Position numbers and translations under genes: made by a program
Shown here: piece by piece, positions 19,626 to 29,192 of the stretch
Layout of the letters: every line of letters starts with the position of its first letter
Numbering within the stretch: the first letter of the stretch is position 1
NCBI RefSeq assembly: GCF_000026105.1
Contig: NC_008027.1
Span: forward strand, 5,228,501 to 5,292,500
Source: Pseudomonas entomophila L48
Lineage (GTDB): Bacteria; Pseudomonadota; Gammaproteobacteria; Pseudomonadales; Pseudomonadaceae
Reading direction: 5' to 3'
Length of the DNA: 64,000 nt
The notes under the pieces: generated by a model
Database searches by the model: none
Told to the model about the DNA's origin: nothing
Seen by the model: only the letters and a program-made list of their open reading frames with translations

Positions 19626-20597
19626 TCAGCTCAATATGGAGACGGCCCCAAGGTATTTCAAGGTGCGGGACAGATTGTCGCAGGCCAGGCTATCCAGCCA
19701 GTGCACGCCGTCCCAGCCGCGCAACCAGGTGAACTGCCGCTTGGCCAGCTGGCGCGTGGCAATGATACCGCGTTCTTGCATCTCATTCTCAGTCAGATGA
19801 CCGTCGAGATAGTCCCAGACCTGCCGATAGCCCACTGCTCGTATAGACGGCAGCCCCGCATGCAAGTCACTTCTGGCACGCAGCGATCGGACCTCGTCGA
19901 CGAAGCCCTGTTCCAGCATCTGCGAAAATCGTAGCGCAATTCGCTGATGCAAAATGTGACGATCTGTAGGAGCAATCGCCAAACTCGCGACAGTATAGGG
20001 CAAATGCCCGTTCGCGCCTGCGTCTGCGCCGCGACTTTCCGCGAATTGACGCTGGCGGTGGGCGGTCATGCTCTCGCCGCTTACCCGGTATACCTCAAGC
20101 GCACGGATCAGGCGCTGCGGGTCATTCGGATGGATGCGCGCGGCCGACTCAGGGTCGACCTCGGCCAATTGACGATGCAGTTCACCCAGCCCCAGCGCAC
20201 TCGCCTGCGCTTCGAGCTCGGCACGCACGGCGGCGTCGGCCGGTGGCATGTCGGCCAAGCCTTCGACCAGCGCCTTGTAATAAAGCATGGTGCCGCCCAC
20301 CAGCAGCGGGATCTTGCCGCGCGCGGTGATCTCGGCCATGGCGTCGAGGGCGTCGGTGCAGAACTGCTTGGCCGAGTAGCTCTCGACCGGGTCGAGGATG
20401 TCGATCAGACGATGCGGGTGGGCGGCCAGGATCTCTTTCGAGGGTTTGGCGGTACCGATATCCATGCCGCGATAGACCAGCGCCGAATCGACGCTGATCA
20501 GCTCGCACGGCAGCACCTTGGTCAACTCGATGGCCAGGTCGGTCTTGCCGGCCGCGGTCGGCCCCATGAGGAATATCGCCGGGGGTTTGCCACTCAT
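19626..20597 (-). CDS. miaA: tRNA dimethylallyltransferase MiaA
   Basis: Adds a dimethylallyl group from DMAPP to A37 of tRNAs that read codons beginning with U. The 323-residue protein begins [22 protein letters not shown], which contains the P-loop GPTAAGKT, and keeps the [28 protein letters not shown] and family C-terminal [13 protein letters not shown] signatures. The start at 20597 lies two bases before the mutL stop codon region, consistent with coupling to mutL; the longer upstream extension overlaps mutL heavily. Confidence 0.97.
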   Translation of the reverse strand: MSGKPPAIFLMGPTAAGKTDLAIELTKVLPCELISVDSALVYRGMDIGTAKPSKEILAAHPHRLIDILDPVESYSAKQFCTDALDAMAEITARGKIPLLVGGTMLYYKALVEGLADMPPADAAVRAELEAQASALGLGELHRQLAEVDPESAARIHPNDPQRLIRALEVYRVSGESMTAHRQRQFAESRGADAGANGHLPYTVASLAIAPTDRHILHQRIALRFSQMLEQGFVDEVRSLRARSDLHAGLPSIRAVGYRQVWDYLDGHLTENEMQERGIIATRQLAKRQFTWLRGWDGVHWLDSLACDNLSRTLKYLGAVSILS

Positions 20598-20598
20598 T

Positions 20599-22497
20599 TC
20601 ATCGCCCCCGCAGGAACAGCTTGTCCAGATCATCCAGGCCCATCTGGGTCCAGGTCGGCCGGCCATGGTTGCATTGGCCGCTGCGCTCGGTGTTTTCCAT
20701 GTCGCGCAGCAGCGCATTCATTTCCGGGATGGCCAGGCGCCGGTTGGCGCGCACGGCGCCATGGCAGGCCATGGTCCCGAGCAGTTCGTTCAGGTGCGCC
20801 TGGATGCGGTCGCTGGTGCCGTACTCCATGAGATCGGCGAGCACGTCCTGCACCAGGCGGTTGGCCTCGGCTTGCTTGAGCAGTGCCGGGATCTGGCGGA
20901 TTGCCACGGTTTCCGGGCCCAGGCGCTGCAGCTCGAAGCCCAGGCGCTGGAACCACTGGGCGTGCTCCTCGGCGCAGTCCGCCTCGCGCTGGCTCAGCGC
21001 CAGCGACTCGGGCACCAGCAGCGGCTGGCCACTCAGGCCTTCACTGGCCATGGCCACCTTGAGGCGTTCATACATGATGCGCTCGTGGGCGGCGTGCATG
21101 TCCACCAGCACCAGGCCGACGGCGTTCTCGGCCAGGATGTAGATGCCTTTGAGCTGGGCCAGGGCGTAGCCCAGCGGCGGAATATCGCCTTGGCTCTCTG
21201 GCAGGGAAGCAGGCGCGGTACCGTCCAACGGCGCGTAGAACTCGCGGTACACCGCCTGGGTCTCGGCGACCGGCAGCGGCTGCGATGGACGCGGCGTGTA
21301 TTGATACTGGTAACCCGATCCAGCACCACTGCCCGGCGTGAACGACTGACGCGGCTCGGCCTGCGGCTGCTCCAGCACAGGCGAAGCCAGGCGCATTTCA
21401 CCCTGCGGACCGAACTCGCCAACCTGCTGCCCGCTGGGGCGGACGATCTCACTGGCAGCGGCAGGCGCCGCCAGCTGATCTTCCGGCCGCACGTCGGCCA
21501 GCGCACGGTGCAGGGTGCCATAAAGGAAGTCATGGACCATCCGCCCTTCGCGGAAGCGCACTTCGTGCTTGGTCGGGTGCACGTTGACGTCGACACCGGT
21601 CGGGTCGCACTCAAGGAACAGCACAAAGGTCGGGTGTCGGCCGTTGAACAGCACGTCGCGGTATGCCTGGCGCACCGCGTGGGCCACCAGCTTGTCGCGC
21701 ACGGCGCGGCCGTTGACGAAGAAGTACTGCAGGTCGGCCTGGCTGCGTGAGAAGGTCGGCAGGCCAACCCAGCCCCACAGGCGCAGGCCATTGCGCTCGA
21801 CATCGATCGGCAGCGCCTGCTCGAGGAAGCCCGGCCCGCAGATGGTCCCCACACGCCGAGCGCGGGCCATCTCGTCGGTGGCTTCGTGCAGGCTGAAGAT
21901 GGTCTTGCCGTTGTGGCGCAGGTGGAAGCCCACGTCGAAGCGCGCCAGCGCCAGGCGCCGGATCACTTCCTGCAGGTGATCGAATTCGGTCTTCTCGGCC
22001 TTGAGGAACTTGCGCCGGGCCGGCGTGTTGAAGAACAGGTCGCGCACTTCGACGGAGGTGCCGACCGGGTGCGCGGCTGGCTGCACGCGCGGTGTCATGT
22101 CACGGCCTTCGGTTTCCACCTGCCAGGCTTCGCCGGCGTCGGCGGTGCGCGAGGTCAGGGTGAGCCGTGCCACCGAGCTGATCGAGGCCAGGGCTTCACC
22201 ACGAAAGCCCAGGCTGAGCACGCCTTCGAGGTCTTCCAGCTCGCGGATCTTGCTGGTGGCGTGGCGCGCCAGCGCCAGCGGCAGGTCGTCCGGCGCAATG
22301 CCGCCGCCATTGTCACGCACACGCAGCAGCTTCACACCGCCCTGCTCGACTTCGACCTCGATACGCCGAGCGCCGGAGTCCAGGCTGTTTTCCAACAGCT
22401 CCTTCGCTACCGAGGCTGGCCGCTCGACCACTTCGCCAGCGGCAATCTGGTTGGCCAGCCGCGGGCTGAGCAGCTGGATACGCGAACCGCCGCTCAT
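20599..22497 (-). CDS. mutL: DNA mismatch repair protein MutL
   Basis: ATPase that links MutS mismatch recognition to strand incision. The 632-residue protein has the GHKL ATPase domain ([35 protein letters not shown]), a Gln/Pro-rich linker and the C-terminal dimerisation domain. The C-terminal domain carries [12 protein letters not shown], matching the D-x-H-A-x2-E-x4-E endonuclease signature, so this MutL should nick DNA itself, in line with the absence of MutH in Pseudomonas (family knowledge). It overlaps the amidase gene by four bases. Confidence 0.97.
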   Translation of the reverse strand: MSGGSRIQLLSPRLANQIAAGEVVERPASVAKELLENSLDSGARRIEVEVEQGGVKLLRVRDNGGGIAPDDLPLALARHATSKIRELEDLEGVLSLGFRGEALASISSVARLTLTSRTADAGEAWQVETEGRDMTPRVQPAAHPVGTSVEVRDLFFNTPARRKFLKAEKTEFDHLQEVIRRLALARFDVGFHLRHNGKTIFSLHEATDEMARARRVGTICGPGFLEQALPIDVERNGLRLWGWVGLPTFSRSQADLQYFFVNGRAVRDKLVAHAVRQAYRDVLFNGRHPTFVLFLECDPTGVDVNVHPTKHEVRFREGRMVHDFLYGTLHRALADVRPEDQLAAPAAASEIVRPSGQQVGEFGPQGEMRLASPVLEQPQAEPRQSFTPGSGAGSGYQYQYTPRPSQPLPVAETQAVYREFYAPLDGTAPASLPESQGDIPPLGYALAQLKGIYILAENAVGLVLVDMHAAHERIMYERLKVAMASEGLSGQPLLVPESLALSQREADCAEEHAQWFQRLGFELQRLGPETVAIRQIPALLKQAEANRLVQDVLADLMEYGTSDRIQAHLNELLGTMACHGAVRANRRLAIPEMNALLRDMENTERSGQCNHGRPTWTQMGLDDLDKLFLRGR

Positions 22498-23924
22498 TGC
22501 TGGGACGCCAGGGTGGTGGCCGGGATGTCGAGGTGCTGGCCGACCTTCAGCTCGTCAGTCTTCAGGTTGTTGCTGCTGCGCAGGGCCGTGACGCTGACCT
22601 GGTAGCGCACGGCGATCATCGCCAGCGTCTCGCCCGGGCGCACCGTGTGGTCACGCGGCCCCTGGGCAATCTTGCCGCTGTCGCGCAACCAGGCAATGTA
22701 GGTGCCGGGCGGCGGGTTTTGCTGGAAGAACTGGCGCACGCCAGTGTGGATCGAGCGCGCCAGCGCCTGCTGGTGGCTCTTGGTTGCCAGCTTCGAAGCT
22801 TCGTTGGCGTTGGAGATGAACCCGGTTTCAACCAGGATCGACGGAATGTCCGGCGACTTCAGCACCATGAACCCGGCCTGCTCCACCCGCTGCTTGTGCA
22901 GCGGCGTCACCCGGCCCATGTTGCCCAGCACCTTCTGCCCGACATTGAGGCTGGAGCTGAGGGTGGCGGTCATCGACAGGTCGAGCAGCACGCCGGCGAG
23001 CATGCGGTCCTTGTCATCGAGGCTGACGTTGCCGGCACCGCCGATCAGGTCGGAGCGGTTTTCCGTGTCAGCCAGCCAGCGCGCGGTCTCAGAGGTCGCG
23101 CCACGATCGGACAGGGCGAACACCGACGCACCGAAGGCGGCCGTGGACGGCGCGGCATCGGCATGGATCGAGACGAACAGATCGGCGCCCTTCTTACGAG
23201 CGATCTCGGTGCGCTTGCGCAGCGGGATGAAATAGTCGCCCGTACGGGTCAGCTCGGCGCGATAACCCTTTTCAGTGTTGATCTGGCGCTGCAGCTCCCT
23301 GGCGATCTCCAGCACGATGTCTTTTTCATGCTGGCCGCGCGAACCCGAGGCGCCCGGGTCTTCACCGCCGTGGCCGGCGTCGATGGCGACGACAATGTCA
23401 CGCTTGCCAGCGGGTGCCGGCGGCAGCTTGATGGCGGGTTGCGCTGGCGTCACCGGCACCGCAGGCGTGGTGGCTGGCGGCTGCGGCGTGGGCGGCGGCG
23501 TCGGGTTGCTGGCGGCGATGGCATCGGCTTCCTGATCGTACAGGTCGACCACTAGGCGGTTGCCGTACTGGGCATTGGGGGCCAGCACGAAGCTTTTCGG
23601 TGAGACGGCCTTCTTCAGGTCGACCACCACGCGCAGGTCGGTAGGTGTGCGCTGGGCCGAACGCACGCTGGTGATCGGTGTGTTCGAGGTGGAAACGTTC
23701 AGCGGCGCGCCCAATGTGGCGCCATTGATGTCGATCACCAGGCGATCGGGTGCGGTCAGGGTGAAGACGCTGTGCTGCACAGGCCCGGACAGGTCGAAGA
23801 CCAGCCGCGTGTTGTCCGGAGCGCGCCACAGGCGCATGCTCTTGACTTGAGTGACGGCCATGGCGTCGACGGTCACCGCGGTCAGCAGCAGCCCAAAGAC
23901 GGCGACCAGTGCGCGTATGCGCAT
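22494..23924 (-). CDS. amiB: N-acetylmuramoyl-L-alanine amidase (AmiB/AmiC type)
   Basis: Periplasmic zinc amidase that removes stem peptides from peptidoglycan during cell separation. The 476-residue precursor has a signal peptide ([21 protein letters not shown], about 1-21), an AMIN targeting domain (about 22-125), a Pro/Thr-rich linker, the Amidase_3 catalytic domain beginning [14 protein letters not shown], and a C-terminal LysM domain ([16 protein letters not shown]). The first in-frame ATG at 23936 would add four residues. It lies between tsaE and mutL, as in E. coli amiB. The amiB/amiC naming cannot be settled here. Confidence 0.94.
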   Translation of the reverse strand: MRIRALVAVFGLLLTAVTVDAMAVTQVKSMRLWRAPDNTRLVFDLSGPVQHSVFTLTAPDRLVIDINGATLGAPLNVSTSNTPITSVRSAQRTPTDLRVVVDLKKAVSPKSFVLAPNAQYGNRLVVDLYDQEADAIAASNPTPPPTPQPPATTPAVPVTPAQPAIKLPPAPAGKRDIVVAIDAGHGGEDPGASGSRGQHEKDIVLEIARELQRQINTEKGYRAELTRTGDYFIPLRKRTEIARKKGADLFVSIHADAAPSTAAFGASVFALSDRGATSETARWLADTENRSDLIGGAGNVSLDDKDRMLAGVLLDLSMTATLSSSLNVGQKVLGNMGRVTPLHKQRVEQAGFMVLKSPDIPSILVETGFISNANEASKLATKSHQQALARSIHTGVRQFFQQNPPPGTYIAWLRDSGKIAQGPRDHTVRPGETLAMIAVRYQVSVTALRSSNNLKTDELKVGQHLDIPATTLASQQ

Positions 23925-23936
23925 ACCTTTCCCCAC

Positions 23937-24410
23937 TTACTGTTTGAATGCTTCGGCCAGAACGGCACACCAGGATTCGCCGCGAGCCCCCTGCGGCGAC
24001 AGGTTCAGCGAACGTCCGCCCGCTTGCGGGCTTATGGTAATGGTCAGGTCGGGCTTTGGCAAAACGCCCGCACCTTTATCGGGCCACTCGAACAGGCACA
24101 GCGGATCGCCCTCGAAATAGTCACGGATGCCCATGAACTCGAGCTCTTCCGGGTCGACCAGGCGGTATAGGTCGAAGTGGAAGGCGCGAATGTCGCCGAT
24201 TTCATAGGGCTCGACGACGGTAAAGGTTGGACTTTTCACCGGCCCGGTGTGACCAAGGCCACGAATCAGGCCACGGGACAGCGTGGTCTTGCCTGCCCCC
24301 AGGTCGCCCTCTAGAAAAATCACGCCACGACCGCCGGTCACTTCGGCCAGCTTCGTGCCAAAGGCGACGGTGGCTGGCTCGTCGGCCAGAAACAGGGTTA
24401 AACCTGACAC
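23937..24410 (-). CDS. tsaE: tRNA threonylcarbamoyladenosine biosynthesis ATPase TsaE
   Basis: ATPase needed with TsaB, TsaC and TsaD to make t6A at position 37 of ANN-decoding tRNAs. The 157-residue protein has the Walker A motif EGDLGAGKTTLSRGL (about 34-48), the KSPTFTVVEPYE segment and the HFDLYRL motif of the family. It overlaps nnrD by 13 bases upstream and is followed directly by the amidase gene, the classical nnrD-tsaE-amiB-mutL-miaA-hfq order. Confidence 0.97.
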   Translation of the reverse strand: MSGLTLFLADEPATVAFGTKLAEVTGGRGVIFLEGDLGAGKTTLSRGLIRGLGHTGPVKSPTFTVVEPYEIGDIRAFHFDLYRLVDPEELEFMGIRDYFEGDPLCLFEWPDKGAGVLPKPDLTITISPQAGGRSLNLSPQGARGESWCAVLAEAFKQ

Positions 24411-25249
24411 GCTGAATGCTCCTCCAATAACGCTCTAATGACCGGGGCCAGATCGCTGGCCGCCAGCCCTCTACCTTTCATTCCCAGGCGCTCGCCGGCA
24501 CAGGCGTGCAGCCATACTCCCAGGCACGCGGCCTGCCACGCGTCCAACCCTTGGGCCAGCAGCGCCGCCAATACGCCAGTCAGCACATCGCCCAGGCCTG
24601 CTCCGGCCATGGCAGGATGCCCACGCCCGCACAGCGCCAACTGCCCGGCAGGGTCGGCCACCAGCGTGCCCGCGCCCTTGAGCACGCAGACGCTGGCATG
24701 ACGGCGCGCCAGCTTGCGCGCTGCCCCAGGCCGATCAGCCTGCACGGCCTCGGTGGAGATGCCCAGCAGGCGCGCCGCCTCCCCTGGATGCGGCGTCAGG
24801 ATGCTGCCGCTGGGCAGCGCCAGTGGCGCACCCGCCAGCAAGTTGAGCGCATCGGCGTCCCAGACCTGCGGCACGTGCACATGACTCACCGCCGACAACA
24901 GGCTGCGCCCCCAGGACGCCTGTCCCAGGCCTGGGCCGACCACCAGGACCGAGGCCCTTGCGAGTGGGCCCATCAGTTCATTGGCCGAGGTTATGCCCAG
25001 CCACATGACCTCCGGCAGGCGGGCCAGTCCGGCGCCGACATGCTCGGGGCGGGTGGCCACACTGATCAGGCCGGCGCCGCAACGCAGCGCCGCCTCGCTG
25101 CTGAGCATGACCGCGCCACCGGTGCCCAGGTCGCCACCCACCACCAGCACATGGCCGAAATCGCCCTTGTGGGCGTCGGCGGCGCGTGGCGGCAACCTGG
25201 CCAAGGTCAGGCTGCTGAGCGGCATTGTGGGGTGTTTGGTCTGAGGCAT
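24398..25249 (-). CDS. nnrD: ADP-dependent (S)-NAD(P)H-hydrate dehydratase
   Basis: Repairs hydrated NADH or NADPH using ADP. The 283-residue protein contains only the ribokinase-like dehydratase domain: GDFGHVLVVGGDLGTGGA near the start, and the ATP/ADP-site motif AMAGAGLGDVLTGVL near the end. The NnrE epimerase domain that precedes it in the E. coli fusion is missing, so an epimerase would have to be encoded elsewhere. ATG at 25249 is chosen; an ATG eight codons later is also plausible. Divergent from queG. Confidence 0.93.
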   Translation of the reverse strand: MPQTKHPTMPLSSLTLARLPPRAADAHKGDFGHVLVVGGDLGTGGAVMLSSEAALRCGAGLISVATRPEHVGAGLARLPEVMWLGITSANELMGPLARASVLVVGPGLGQASWGRSLLSAVSHVHVPQVWDADALNLLAGAPLALPSGSILTPHPGEAARLLGISTEAVQADRPGAARKLARRHASVCVLKGAGTLVADPAGQLALCGRGHPAMAGAGLGDVLTGVLAALLAQGLDAWQAACLGVWLHACAGERLGMKGRGLAASDLAPVIRALLEEHSACQV

Positions 25250-25314
25250 GGGGTCAAAGGCTCCGATGTCTGGCAGAATTATACGCACCTGTGCCCGTAA
25301 TGCCTTATCCATCC

Positions 25315-26379
25315 ATGCCCGCCAATACTCCAGACATCGCCACACTGGCCCAATCGATCAAGGATTGGGGCCTCGAACTCGGTTTTGCCCATGTCGGCAT
25401 CGCCGGGGTCGACCTTGGCGAGCACGAACAACACCTGCAGCGTTGGCTCGCCGCGGGCTACAACGGTGAAATGGAGTACATGGGCGACCATGGCCACAAG
25501 CGCTCGCGCCCGGCCGAACTGATCCCCGGCACCTTGCGGGTGATCTCGCTGCGCATGGACTACCTGCCCGGCGACACGCAGATGGCCAAGCGCCTGGCGG
25601 AGCCGGAAAAGGCCTATATCTCGCGCTACGCCCTGGGCCGCGACTACCACAAGCTGGTACGCAAGCGCGTGCAGCACTTCGCTGACCGTATCCAAGAGGC
25701 CATCGGCCCGTTCGGCTACCGCGCCTTCGTCGACAGTGCCCCGGTGCTGGAGAAGGCCCTGGCGCAAGAAGCGGGTCTGGGCTGGATCGGCAAGAACACC
25801 TTGCTGCTCAACCGCAAGGCCGGCAGCTACTTCTTCCTCGCCGAACTGTTCGTCGACCTGCCATTGCCGATTGATGGCATACAGGGGAGCGATCATTGCG
25901 GGCGCTGCCAGGCGTGCCTGGACATCTGCCCGACCCAGGCCTTCGTCGGGCCCTACCAGCTCGACGCGCGGCGCTGCATCTCCTATCTGACCATCGAGTT
26001 GCGCCATGCCATCCCGGTCGAACTGCGGCCGCTGATCGGCAACCGGGTGTTCGGTTGCGACGACTGCCAGATCGTCTGCCCGTGGAACCGCTTTGCCAAG
26101 ACCACGACCGAGGACGACTTCATGCCGCGGCGTGGCCTGGACAACATCGAACTGGCCGAGCTGTTCCTGTGGGACGAGCCGCGCTTCCTCGCTCGCACCG
26201 AGGGTTCGCCGTTGCGGCGGGCGGGGTATGAGCGGTTCCTGCGCAACCTGGCAGTGGGGTTGGGCAATGCGCCGTCGACCATTCCGGTGCTGGAGGCGCT
26301 GAATGCACGGCGGGATGATCCTTCTGATCTGGTGCGTGAGCATGTGGAGTGGGCGCTGGCGCGACACGGCGCGCTTTGA
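25315..26379 (+). CDS. queG: Epoxyqueuosine reductase QueG
   Basis: Cobalamin- and Fe-S-dependent enzyme that reduces epoxyqueuosine to queuosine in the wobble base of tRNAs. The 354-residue protein (from MPANTPDIATLAQ) has the N-terminal flavodoxin-like cobalamin-binding region, two ferredoxin-type cysteine clusters, CGRCQACLDICPTQAF and CDDCQIVCPWN, and a HEAT-like C-terminus. An ATG at 25300 is an alternative start. The C-terminus is intact; repeat-rich DNA begins right after the stop codon. Confidence 0.95.
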   Translation: MPANTPDIATLAQSIKDWGLELGFAHVGIAGVDLGEHEQHLQRWLAAGYNGEMEYMGDHGHKRSRPAELIPGTLRVISLRMDYLPGDTQMAKRLAEPEKAYISRYALGRDYHKLVRKRVQHFADRIQEAIGPFGYRAFVDSAPVLEKALAQEAGLGWIGKNTLLLNRKAGSYFFLAELFVDLPLPIDGIQGSDHCGRCQACLDICPTQAFVGPYQLDARRCISYLTIELRHAIPVELRPLIGNRVFGCDDCQIVCPWNRFAKTTTEDDFMPRRGLDNIELAELFLWDEPRFLARTEGSPLRRAGYERFLRNLAVGLGNAPSTIPVLEALNARRDDPSDLVREHVEWALARHGAL

Positions 26380-26386
26380 CCTTCTC

Positions 26387-26406
26387 GCTTCTGCTTCTGC
26401 TTCTGC
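26387..26406. repeat. Short GCTTCT hexamer tract
   Basis: Slightly more than three perfect copies of GCTTCT immediately after the queG stop codon. It is the first of three different hexamer tracts in this intergenic region. Confidence 0.7.
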
Positions 26407-26656
26407 GATCGAATGATTAACCACCAAGCCCGCCAGCGACAGCTGCGCCCGTCCAGGCGCCGCCCGTAACTTCGCGACTTCAGGAGGCTGAGCGCAGGCG
26501 TCTGGAGGGCCAGGTGCGCAGCACCCTTCGGCGTTAGCCGAAGGCGCGAGATGTAGACTTGCGCAGCAAGTCGTAGGCCGCGCGGGCCTGGAAGGCGCCG
26601 GAGCGAAGGGACCCGGAGCGTAGCGGAGGGCCGTATGAATGGAGCGCATGTACGGG

Positions 26657-27945
26657 TCACCCACATGGGTTACACAAAAGTTCACTCACATAGGTGACAA
26701 CACCTTGAGTGTTACATAACCATCAGTGGCATCCCGCACATCGACCCGGCCAAGAATGATGGGACCGAAAATAACATCCCAAACGCCATCCCCGACCTGC
26801 TCCAGGCCAATGGTCTGGTGCTTGAGCACATAACCTACGTAGATCCTCAAGCCACGGCGGTTGATGATGCCGCAGCTATCCGCTGGCAAGCTCTCGATAT
26901 GGCTGGGATAGGTCATCTCGGGGAGTTTTTCAGGGAATGGGCGTGGCGAGGGTTGGTAGCAAGACGCCGGTGTTTTCTGCTTCAACGCTTCATGCAAGCG
27001 CTCGTGATTATAGTGCTGCCGAAAGCGATCAAAGTGCCATTGTTGAGCCTCCCAGGCCACTGCCGGCGGCGATGGCAGCGTGCTCTTGAGCGTTCGATGC
27101 ATGCGTTCGTGGCGGCCATTTTGCTCAGGCCGACCAGGCGCAATGCGCTCGGGAATGATGCCTAGACGCAGCCACCAGATCGACAACTGGGAAAGTCCCG
27201 CACGCCCCTTGCTGGCAAACGGCACACCGTTATCGGTACGAATCCGCTCAGGCAGGCCATTCTCCCGGAACACTTGGGTGAAAACGGCCTGCGTTTCCAG
27301 AAGATTGGTGTTGGGCATGCTGTGGCAGGCGAGCAGGAAGCGACTGGCGTGATCCATGATCGTCAGCGGATAGCACCAGACGCCTGCACCTGTCAGAAAT
27401 TGGCCTTTGTAGTCCGCACTGAACAGTTGGTTAGGCAACTCTGCCTTCTCCAGGGGCTTGGGATAGACCGCTACCCGCTGACGTAAGCGGCGTGGTTTGA
27501 CCAACTCGGCCTTCTTGAGGATGTTGTAGATCGCTGTCTTCGAGGGCGGCGCCTGATCAGGGAAACGCTCCTGCAGCGCCGCCTGGATCTTTTTCGGACC
27601 CGGTTCCGTTTCGCCTCGACTGCGCAGTTCGATGATAGCTTCGCGAACTGCAGCGGGTACAACCCAGTCCTGGGTCAACCGGCGGCGGCTGCGTTCTTCC
27701 AGCCCCGAAGGCCCCTCTTTCTCATATCGCTCGACCCATTTGTAGCCGGTCTTTCGGCTGATCTCGTAGGCCTGGCACAGGGCACTGAAACTGGGTGCCC
27801 CCTGCAGGTAATCCGCGATGAAAAGCATTTTCAGGTCCATAGGTTTCAGCTCTCGCCAAGGCATGGTCAGATCCTCGAAAACCGACCCTGCCAGTTAAAG
27901 ACTGTTACCTATGTGCATGAACTGATTTGTAACCCATGTGGGTGA
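26657..27945 (-). mobile_element. IS481-family insertion sequence, complete
   Basis: About 1,289 bp bounded by 43-bp inverted repeats (26657-26699 and 27903-27945, 37 of 43 positions equal) that begin TCACCCACATGGGTTACA. It carries one full-length DDE transposase gene and nothing else. No clear target-site duplication is visible at the two junctions. Both ends and the frame are intact, so the element may still be active. Confidence 0.88.
26686..27864 (-). CDS. IS481-family transposase
   Basis: DDE recombinase that moves the surrounding element. The 392-residue protein has an N-terminal helix-turn-helix (about 10-50, SFSALCQAYEISRKTGYKWVE), a second HTH-like segment, and an rve integrase core with Asp151 (SADYKGQ), Asp211 (RTDNGVPF) and Glu247 (RPEQNGRHER), spacing typical of the family. 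A C-terminal Mu-type domain follows. The reading frame is intact and its stop codon lies inside the inner box of the left inverted repeat. Confidence 0.95.
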   Translation of the reverse strand: MPWRELKPMDLKMLFIADYLQGAPSFSALCQAYEISRKTGYKWVERYEKEGPSGLEERSRRRLTQDWVVPAAVREAIIELRSRGETEPGPKKIQAALQERFPDQAPPSKTAIYNILKKAELVKPRRLRQRVAVYPKPLEKAELPNQLFSADYKGQFLTGAGVWCYPLTIMDHASRFLLACHSMPNTNLLETQAVFTQVFRENGLPERIRTDNGVPFASKGRAGLSQLSIWWLRLGIIPERIAPGRPEQNGRHERMHRTLKSTLPSPPAVAWEAQQWHFDRFRQHYNHERLHEALKQKTPASCYQPSPRPFPEKLPEMTYPSHIESLPADSCGIINRRGLRIYVGYVLKHQTIGLEQVGDGVWDVIFGPIILGRVDVRDATDGYVTLKVLSPM

Positions 27946-28076
27946 GTCATACCCGCAGCGTTTTTTGGTTACTTTTTGTCGCGTTTGACAAAAAGTGACC
28001 CGCCGTAAGGGCGGAAAGGTGACTGCGAGTCGCTATCGCAAATGGATATACACATAACTGTAGAGACCTACTGTGT

Positions 28077-28148
28077 TTTGACTTTGACTTTGACTTTGAC
28101 TTTGACTTTGACTTTGACTTTGACTTTGACTTTGACTTTGACTTTGAC
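28077..28148. repeat. Perfect hexamer microsatellite (TTTGAC) x 12
   Basis: Twelve uninterrupted copies of TTTGAC in 72 bases, between the two arms of the composite repeat. An open frame through it reads Leu-Thr repeats, but there is no ribosome-binding site and no protein resemblance, so I do not call a gene. Confidence 0.95.
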
Positions 28149-28189
28149 CTTCAGAGTATTGGCCCTGAAATTCGTGAGCATATCCATTC

Positions 28190-28333
28190 ACGATGGAGGC
28201 GCTAACTCACCTTTTCGCCTTTACGGCGACCTTCTTTTGCTCGCGGGCAAAAGAAGGCAAAAACCGCTGGCTCCGTTCATACGGCCCCTGCGCTTCGCTC
28301 CGGGGTTCCCTCACTCCGGCCTCCTGAAGTCGC
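28190..28333. repeat. Right, inverted copy of the composite intergenic repeat
   Basis: Reads as the reverse complement of the left copy: CGCCTTTACGGCG and an AAGAAGG/CCTTCTT palindrome, then GCTCCGTTCATACGGCC (28270-28286, one mismatch to 26629-26645) and GCCTCCTGAAGTCGC (28319-28333, exact to 26474-26488). The two copies are diverged, so this is not a recent duplication. Confidence 0.65.
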
Positions 28334-28370
28334 ATTTGGCGGCGCCTGAACTATCGCGCACTTAGAAGCA

Positions 28371-28399
28371 AGATCAAGATCAAGATCAAGATCAAGAGA
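28371..28399. repeat. Short AAGATC/GATCAA hexamer tract
   Basis: About four to five copies of AAGATC just past the right arm of the composite repeat. Exact ends are approximate. Confidence 0.6.
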
Positions 28400-28423
28400 T
28401 ATGAACTAATTATGTGGTGGCAG

Positions 28424-28447
28424 CTTCGCCGGCAAGCCGGCTCCTAC
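28424..28447 (-). repeat. Single REP unit (CCGGCTTGCCGG class)
   Basis: One TTCGCCGGCAAGCCGGCTCC unit without a partner, shortly after the stop codon of the YicG-like gene on the minus strand. Confidence 0.7.
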
Positions 28448-28488
28448 AGATCGAGCAATAGGCCTAGAGCATACGGCTCCAACGTGAA

Positions 28489-29100
28489 TCAATGCTGATC
28501 GTTGTAGTGGAACTTGGGCATTTCCCAGTGGAACCTGATCGCCAGCAGCCGCACCAGGAACCCACCGAACAAGGTCAGCAACATCGCCTGCTCCGCCGGC
28601 ACCTTGAAGTACACGCACCCCAGGTAGAACCAGGCCGCGGCGAACGACACGCTGGCATACAGCTCACGCCGGAACACCAGCGGAATGTCGTTGCAGAAGA
28701 TATCCCGCAGGATCCCGCCGAACACCCCGGTGATCACCCCGCTGATCGAAGCGACCAGGAACCCCTGCCCCATCTCCAGCGCGGTCATGCAGCCGATCAA
28801 CGTGAACGCCACCAACCCCAGCGCATCGAGCACCAGGAACAGCGAGCGCAAATGGCGCATCAACGGGGCGATGAAGATGGTCAGCAACGCCGCGAAACTG
28901 GTCAGCACCAGGTACTCCGGGTGTTTCACCCAGGTCAGCGGATAGTGCCCAAGCAGCACGTCACGCACCGAACCGCCACCCAGCGCGGTGACACAGGCAA
29001 TCAGCACCACGCCGAACCAGTCCATGCCTCGACGACCGGCGGACAGGGCGCCGGTCATGGCTTCGGCGGTGATGGCGATGAGGTAGAGCATCAGCAACAT
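28489..29100 (-). CDS. YicG/UPF0126-family membrane protein (TRIC-like)
   Basis: A 203-residue inner-membrane protein with about six or seven hydrophobic helices in two similar halves, the pattern of the UPF0126 (bacterial TRIC-type) family. The halves carry the glycine-rich signatures CVTALGGGSVRDVLLGHYP and ITGVFGGILRDIFCNDIP (key residues GGGSVRD and GGILRD), which line the ion path in TRIC-like channels. Substrate is not known; prokaryotic TRIC homologues pass monovalent cations. It stands alone between the repeat region and orn. Confidence 0.85.
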   Translation of the reverse strand: MLLMLYLIAITAEAMTGALSAGRRGMDWFGVVLIACVTALGGGSVRDVLLGHYPLTWVKHPEYLVLTSFAALLTIFIAPLMRHLRSLFLVLDALGLVAFTLIGCMTALEMGQGFLVASISGVITGVFGGILRDIFCNDIPLVFRRELYASVSFAAAWFYLGCVYFKVPAEQAMLLTLFGGFLVRLLAIRFHWEMPKFHYNDQH

Positions 29101-29192
29101 GGTGCAGGTCCGTGCGGGAAAGGCGCGCAGTCTACCCAGTCAGGCGGGGCACCAAAAGGGGGCGCGCCGACGATCGTCGGCGCACGGCAAGC

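Larger units (their letters stand above)
26474..28035. repeat. Left copy of a composite intergenic repeat, split by an IS481 element
   Basis: The two parts are 26474-26656 and about 27951-28035, on either side of the insertion sequence. Landmarks are GCGACTTCAGGAGGC (26474-26488), GGCCGTATGAATGGAGC (26629-26645) and, past the IS, a TTTTTGTC...GACAAAAA palindrome followed by CGCCGTAAGGGCGG. The same landmarks recur in inverted order in the copy near 28190-28333. No coding capacity that I can support. Confidence 0.65.

Noticed and set aside
26657..27945. IS481 disrupting queG or another gene
   Set aside because: The queG frame is complete and ends 277 bases before the element; the target is non-coding repeat DNA.
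28042..28365. Open frame with Leu-Thr repeats
   Set aside because: It is a translation of the TTTGAC hexamer array and the composite repeat, with no ribosome-binding site and no protein-like composition outside the repeat.
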